A program made the position numbers and the translations under genes. Below the pieces are notes generated by a model that made no database searches, was not told where the DNA came from, and saw only the letters and a program-made list of their open reading frames with translations. A stretch of DNA of 64,000 bases from contig NZ_CP114040.1 of the NCBI RefSeq assembly GCF_026965555.1, positions 806,001 through 870,000 of the forward strand. The letters are read 5' to 3'. Positions 61,522-64,000 of this stretch are shown here, piece after piece (within the stretch, counting starts at the first letter, position 1; each line of letters begins with the position of its first letter). Source of the stretch: Nannocystis punicea. Its GTDB lineage: Bacteria; Myxococcota_A; Polyangia; Nannocystales; Nannocystaceae.

Positions 61522-61555
61522 GAGGGGGGCGGCCTTGGCCGTCCCCCTCTTCGCT
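61522..61555 (+). terminator. Terminator hairpin after ahcY
   Basis: GAGGGGGGCGGCC pairs with GGCCGTCCCCCTC (one G-T pair) around a 2-nt loop, followed by TTCGCTTT. It lies about 50 bp after the ahcY stop. Confidence 0.65.
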
Positions 61556-61559
61556 TTCA

Positions 61560-62035
61560 GCGGCCCTTAAAAGGTAGTCAGTAACGAGTCGGCCTCCTGA
61601 GAATGGCTGCGCGCGCCCGCGCATACGCTGCGGCGGGGCGGACGAGCGTCCGGCGAAACGAAGTACGTACGCAGCTAACATCGGACTGACGCGCGTTCGC
61701 GGGATACTGCACAGGGGCGCGCGGGCTGCCGCGCAGGTAGCCGCCCGATGCCGACGAGTCGGAAGTCGGCAGTGCCGCCGATATGAACAGTGTCGCGGGC
61801 GGACGGCCGCCGGCGATTTCCGTCGCCGGGCGGGCGAGCGCCCCAAAGCGCTCTCGCGGCCGTAAAGCGGCGGGCGCGGCCGGGGGCGCAAAGACGCGGG
61901 TCCGTCGAAGCAGGCGGGCAGACGAAACGGCCGTGTAAACGCGGGACATCCAATAGCTCCGCATGGGCCGATCGGTTGCGGGCACCGATGGGGGGACCCC
62001 GACGGTTGGGGGGACCCCAACGGTTGGGGGAACTG
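61560..62035. other. Gene-free stretch after ahcY
   Basis: I see no supportable gene here. Frames on either strand are Arg/Pro-rich shadows without conserved character. Near the end, two copies of GGGGGACCCCRACGGTTGGG occur (about 61992-62027). Confidence 0.4.
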
Positions 62036-62257
62036 AGGAGTGGGGGGAACTGAGGAGTGGGGGGAACTGAGGAGACGGGGAAGGACGCGAGGACAGGGGG
62101 AAGGACGTAGGGAGTGGGGTAAGGAAGTCAGGGCCCGGGGAACAGGGCCCAAAAGGCAGGGGGAGCGGGGAAAGTGGGGGGAGCGGGGAAAGTGGGGGGA
62201 GCGGGGAAAGTGGGGGAAGCGGGGAAAGTGGGGGGAGCGGGAAAGTGGGGGGGACAA
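62036..62257 (+). repeat. Purine-rich, G-run-rich tandem repeats
   Basis: About 220 bp in which the plus strand is nearly all purine. GGGGGGAACTGAGGAGT repeats are followed by at least five units of about 16-18 bp of the AGCGGGGAAAGTGGGG type (62166-62245). Dense runs of four to seven G could form quadruplexes in the non-template strand and mRNA leader of the downstream gene, or triplex DNA. Confidence 0.8.
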
Positions 62258-62287
62258 AAAAGTGCGGGGAGTGAAGATTTTTGTCCC
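62251..62287 (+). promoter_or_regulatory. Perfect inverted repeat upstream of the DNA-binding protein gene
   Basis: GGGACAAAAA (62251-62260) and TTTTTGTCCC (62278-62287) form a perfect 10-bp inverted repeat with a 17-nt spacer, 38-56 bp before the gene's possible starts. It could be an operator, or a hairpin whose 3' arm contains a T-run (attenuator). Confidence 0.55.
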
Positions 62288-62342
62288 GACCTGCCGAATA
62301 TGGATTGACCTCGGATCTCGGGTCATGCAAAAAGCTAAGACG

Positions 62343-62900
62343 ATGTCTAGGTTCGAGACGACCTTCCGCAATGCCGTCGCGAATGCCGAGCGCGACGTGA
62401 TGATCGAACAGATCCGTTCAAATCCCCAGATGAGCCTCGCTGAGCTCGGCAAGCTCGCGACGGGCGAGCTAGGCTCGCTCCTGAAGGGGATCACGATCGG
62501 TGAGCTCCTGGGCCAGGGCGGCGCAGCGGCCCCCGCCCCGCGCGGCGGCGGCGCCGGCAAGCCGGTCAAGGTCCCGAAGGCGCTGGCCAAGGCCCCCGAG
62601 AAGGCCGGCCGCAAGGGCCGTGGCGCCGCCGCGCCCGCCAAGGAGGCGCCGGCGCCGGCTGCGAAGCGTGGCGGCTCCAAGGCGGTCGTCGACACCCGCA
62701 CCCCCGCGGGCCGTGACGCCTACGACCAGGGCATGCTGAACGCCCTCAAGAACGCCCCCGGGCCGCAGGCCGCGCCGGACCTGTCGGCCGTGGTCGGCGG
62801 CACCCCGCTGCAGGTCCGCACCGCCCTGGCGCGCCTCATCGAGCGCGGCCTCGTGTCGTGGACCGGCCAGGCTCGCGGGACTCGTTACACTGCCGTCTGA
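62343..62900 (+). CDS. Probable DNA-binding protein with Lys/Ala linker and winged-helix-like end
   Basis: 185 residues from the ATG at 62343 (191 from the ATG at 62325). The N-terminal helical part (about 1-55) reads FRNAVANAERDVMIEQIRSN. The linker (about 60-115) is rich in Lys, Ala, Pro and Gly (KPVKVPKALAKAPEKAGRKG), like histone H1 tails. The C-terminal 65 residues look like a winged helix (YDQGMLNALKNAPGPQAAPD, TPLQVRTALARLIERGLVSW, ARGTRYTAV). It is a plausible chromosome-associated or regulatory protein. The specific family is not recognised. The unusual purine tract and inverted repeat upstream suggest special control, perhaps autoregulation. Confidence 0.75.
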   Translation: MSRFETTFRNAVANAERDVMIEQIRSNPQMSLAELGKLATGELGSLLKGITIGELLGQGGAAAPAPRGGGAGKPVKVPKALAKAPEKAGRKGRGAAAPAKEAPAPAAKRGGSKAVVDTRTPAGRDAYDQGMLNALKNAPGPQAAPDLSAVVGGTPLQVRTALARLIERGLVSWTGQARGTRYTAV

Positions 62901-63154
62901 GGAATCGCCGGTCCGGCGTCAGCCCTAAGCCCTCTGCTCGAGGCCGCCGGGGCTGCGCCGGGTCCGCCATTGCCGCTCCGTAAAGTCGTCCGGGCCATCG
63001 GTCGTCCGGCGGGTCCCGTGTTTGTCCGCGCGAGTCGAACTTCGCGGACCATGCGGTAGATTCGCCGGCGTCGCCCGACGGTCCCGCGTTCGGTCACGCC
63101 GCCCTACTGGCGCCCGGCCGGCCCCCGCCGTCGCAATCGTGATAGCACCCGGCC

Positions 63155-64000
63155 ATGCCTGCCGTGCCGCCTCGCGAGTTCCCTGCGACCTCGAACCCCG
63201 ATCCCCGACTGTCGGGGCTCCTCGTCGACACGATCAAGACCCTCGCCATCGACGCCGTGCAGAAGGCGAACTCGGGCCACCCGGGGATGCCGATGGGCGC
63301 GGCGGTGATGGGGTCGGTGCTATGGACGCGATTCCTCGTCCACGACCCCGAGCACCCGCGTTGGCCCGACCGCGATCGTTTCGTGCTGAGCGCCGGCCAC
63401 GGGTCGATGCTGCTCTACGCGTTGCTGCACCTCACGGGCTATGATCTGCCGCTCGAGGAGCTGAAGCACTTTCGTCAGTGGGGCAGCAAGACCCCGGGCC
63501 ATCCCGAGTACGGACATACCGTCGGGGTCGAGGTGACCACCGGTCCGCTCGGCACTGGATTCGCTGCGGCCGTCGGCATGGCGCTGGCGGAGCGCTTCCT
63601 GGCCGCGACGTACAACCGGCCGGGACACGACATCGTCGATCACTTCACCTACGGGATCTGCAGCGACGGCGACCTGATGGAGGGGATCGCCTCGGAGGCC
63701 GCGAGCCTGGCCGGGCACCTCGGGCTCGGCAAGCTGGTGTTCCTGTATGACGATAACAAGATCTCGATCGACGGCTCGACCGACCTCGCGTTCACCGAGG
63801 ACGTCCTGGGCCGCTTCGCCGCCTATGGCTGGCACGTGCAGCGCATCGACGGCGCCGACGCGGCCCAGGTCGAGGCGGCGCTGGTCCTCGCGCGCGCCGA
63901 GACGACGCGGCCGAGCCTCATCGCCTGCCGCACCGTCATCGCCGCCGGCAGCCCCAACAAGGCCGGCACCCACGGGGCCCACGGCGCGCCGCTCGGCGAC
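63155..64000 (+). CDS. tkt: Transketolase, N-terminal part (cut by window edge)
   Basis: The first 282 codons of a transketolase of the pentose phosphate pathway, which moves two-carbon units between sugar phosphates using thiamine diphosphate. Markers: [60 protein letters not shown] (a G-T-G variant of the common GPLGQG), [15 protein letters not shown] (the GDG/ThDP motif) and [13 protein letters not shown]. The ATG at 63155 begins about 20 residues before the conserved start. The preceding 254 bp hold no gene. Confidence 0.96.
   Translation, partial: MPAVPPREFPATSNPDPRLSGLLVDTIKTLAIDAVQKANSGHPGMPMGAAVMGSVLWTRFLVHDPEHPRWPDRDRFVLSAGHGSMLLYALLHLTGYDLPLEELKHFRQWGSKTPGHPEYGHTVGVEVTTGPLGTGFAAAVGMALAERFLAATYNRPGHDIVDHFTYGICSDGDLMEGIASEAASLAGHLGLGKLVFLYDDNKISIDGSTDLAFTEDVLGRFAAYGWHVQRIDGADAAQVEAALVLARAETTRPSLIACRTVIAAGSPNKAGTHGAHGAPLGD

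Noticed and set aside
61578..62330. A 250-codon minus-strand frame with PLPPLSP repeats
   Set aside because: It is the translation of the purine-rich repeat tract. It has no signal, no promoter and no folded part.

Overview
The window is very GC-rich DNA with dense, strongly codon-biased genes and the hallmarks of a myxobacterium. These are secreted proteins ending in a GCxC motif, a hydrophobic helix and an Arg cluster (MYXO-CTERM type), many lipoproteins with Thr/Ser/Gly linkers, Ser/Thr kinases with large C-terminal extensions, ECF sigma factors and a six-sensor hybrid histidine kinase. I infer Myxococcota, most likely the Nannocystaceae side. No search was run, so the taxon is an inference.

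Layout. 0-9 kb holds surface and envelope genes: a Pro/Gly lipoprotein, an MBL-fold hydrolase, a YetF/DUF421 operon, a Thr-rich lipoprotein, two glycosyltransferases and a DUF2795 protein. 9-14 kb holds the hybrid histidine kinase and a coiled-coil protein with an internal 78-bp duplication. 14-16.6 kb is gene-poor, with an orphan terminator and a degenerate M24-like peptidase. 16.8-20.7 kb is one 1310-residue protein built of repeated modules. 20.9-30.4 kb holds outer-membrane and secreted proteins, a TPR-thioredoxin lipoprotein, an ECF sigma operon, an NTF2-like protein and a 32-residue peptide gene with tandem copies. 30.5-39.1 kb, all on the minus strand, holds an ECF sigma factor coupled to a kinase-propeller protein, then membrane, lipoprotein, ankyrin and zinc-ribbon genes. 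39.2-41.5 kb is a possible peptide cassette: a 71-residue peptide followed by two related cupin-like/HEAT proteins. 41.5-44.8 kb alternates a DUF1415 gene and a PEGA/TPR lipoprotein with large tandem-repeat blocks. 44.8-53.7 kb holds a POT transporter, an APH-like kinase, a pseudokinase fused to a TonB-like C-terminus, and coaD. 53.7-58.6 kb is a tandem family of four secreted MYXO-CTERM paralogues. 58.9-61.5 kb is a methionine-salvage/SAM-cycle operon (mtnB-mtnD-ahcY). The window ends with a purine-rich repeat tract, a DNA-binding-like protein and the start of transketolase.

Two signals run through the window. First, a short dispersed hairpin family (TGTCYY, a short loop, then RRGACA, often extended by CAT/ATG) appears at more than 20 places between 18.8 and 58.7 kb and nowhere outside that span. 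Copies sit just after stop codons, in two arrays spaced about 145 bp apart, and in-frame inside at least seven genes. Second, at least 13 start codons, most without a recognisable Shine-Dalgarno sequence, follow a TAnnnT hexamer by 6-12 nt. This suggests many leaderless transcripts, including two divergent gene pairs whose -10 hexamers overlap.

The most system-like candidate is the pair of small peptide genes at 30.3 and 39.2 kb. They share a basic/hydroxyl-x-hydrophobic-RAGD motif. The second lies upstream of a paralogous pair of cupin-like/HEAT proteins, only one of which keeps a plausible metal site.
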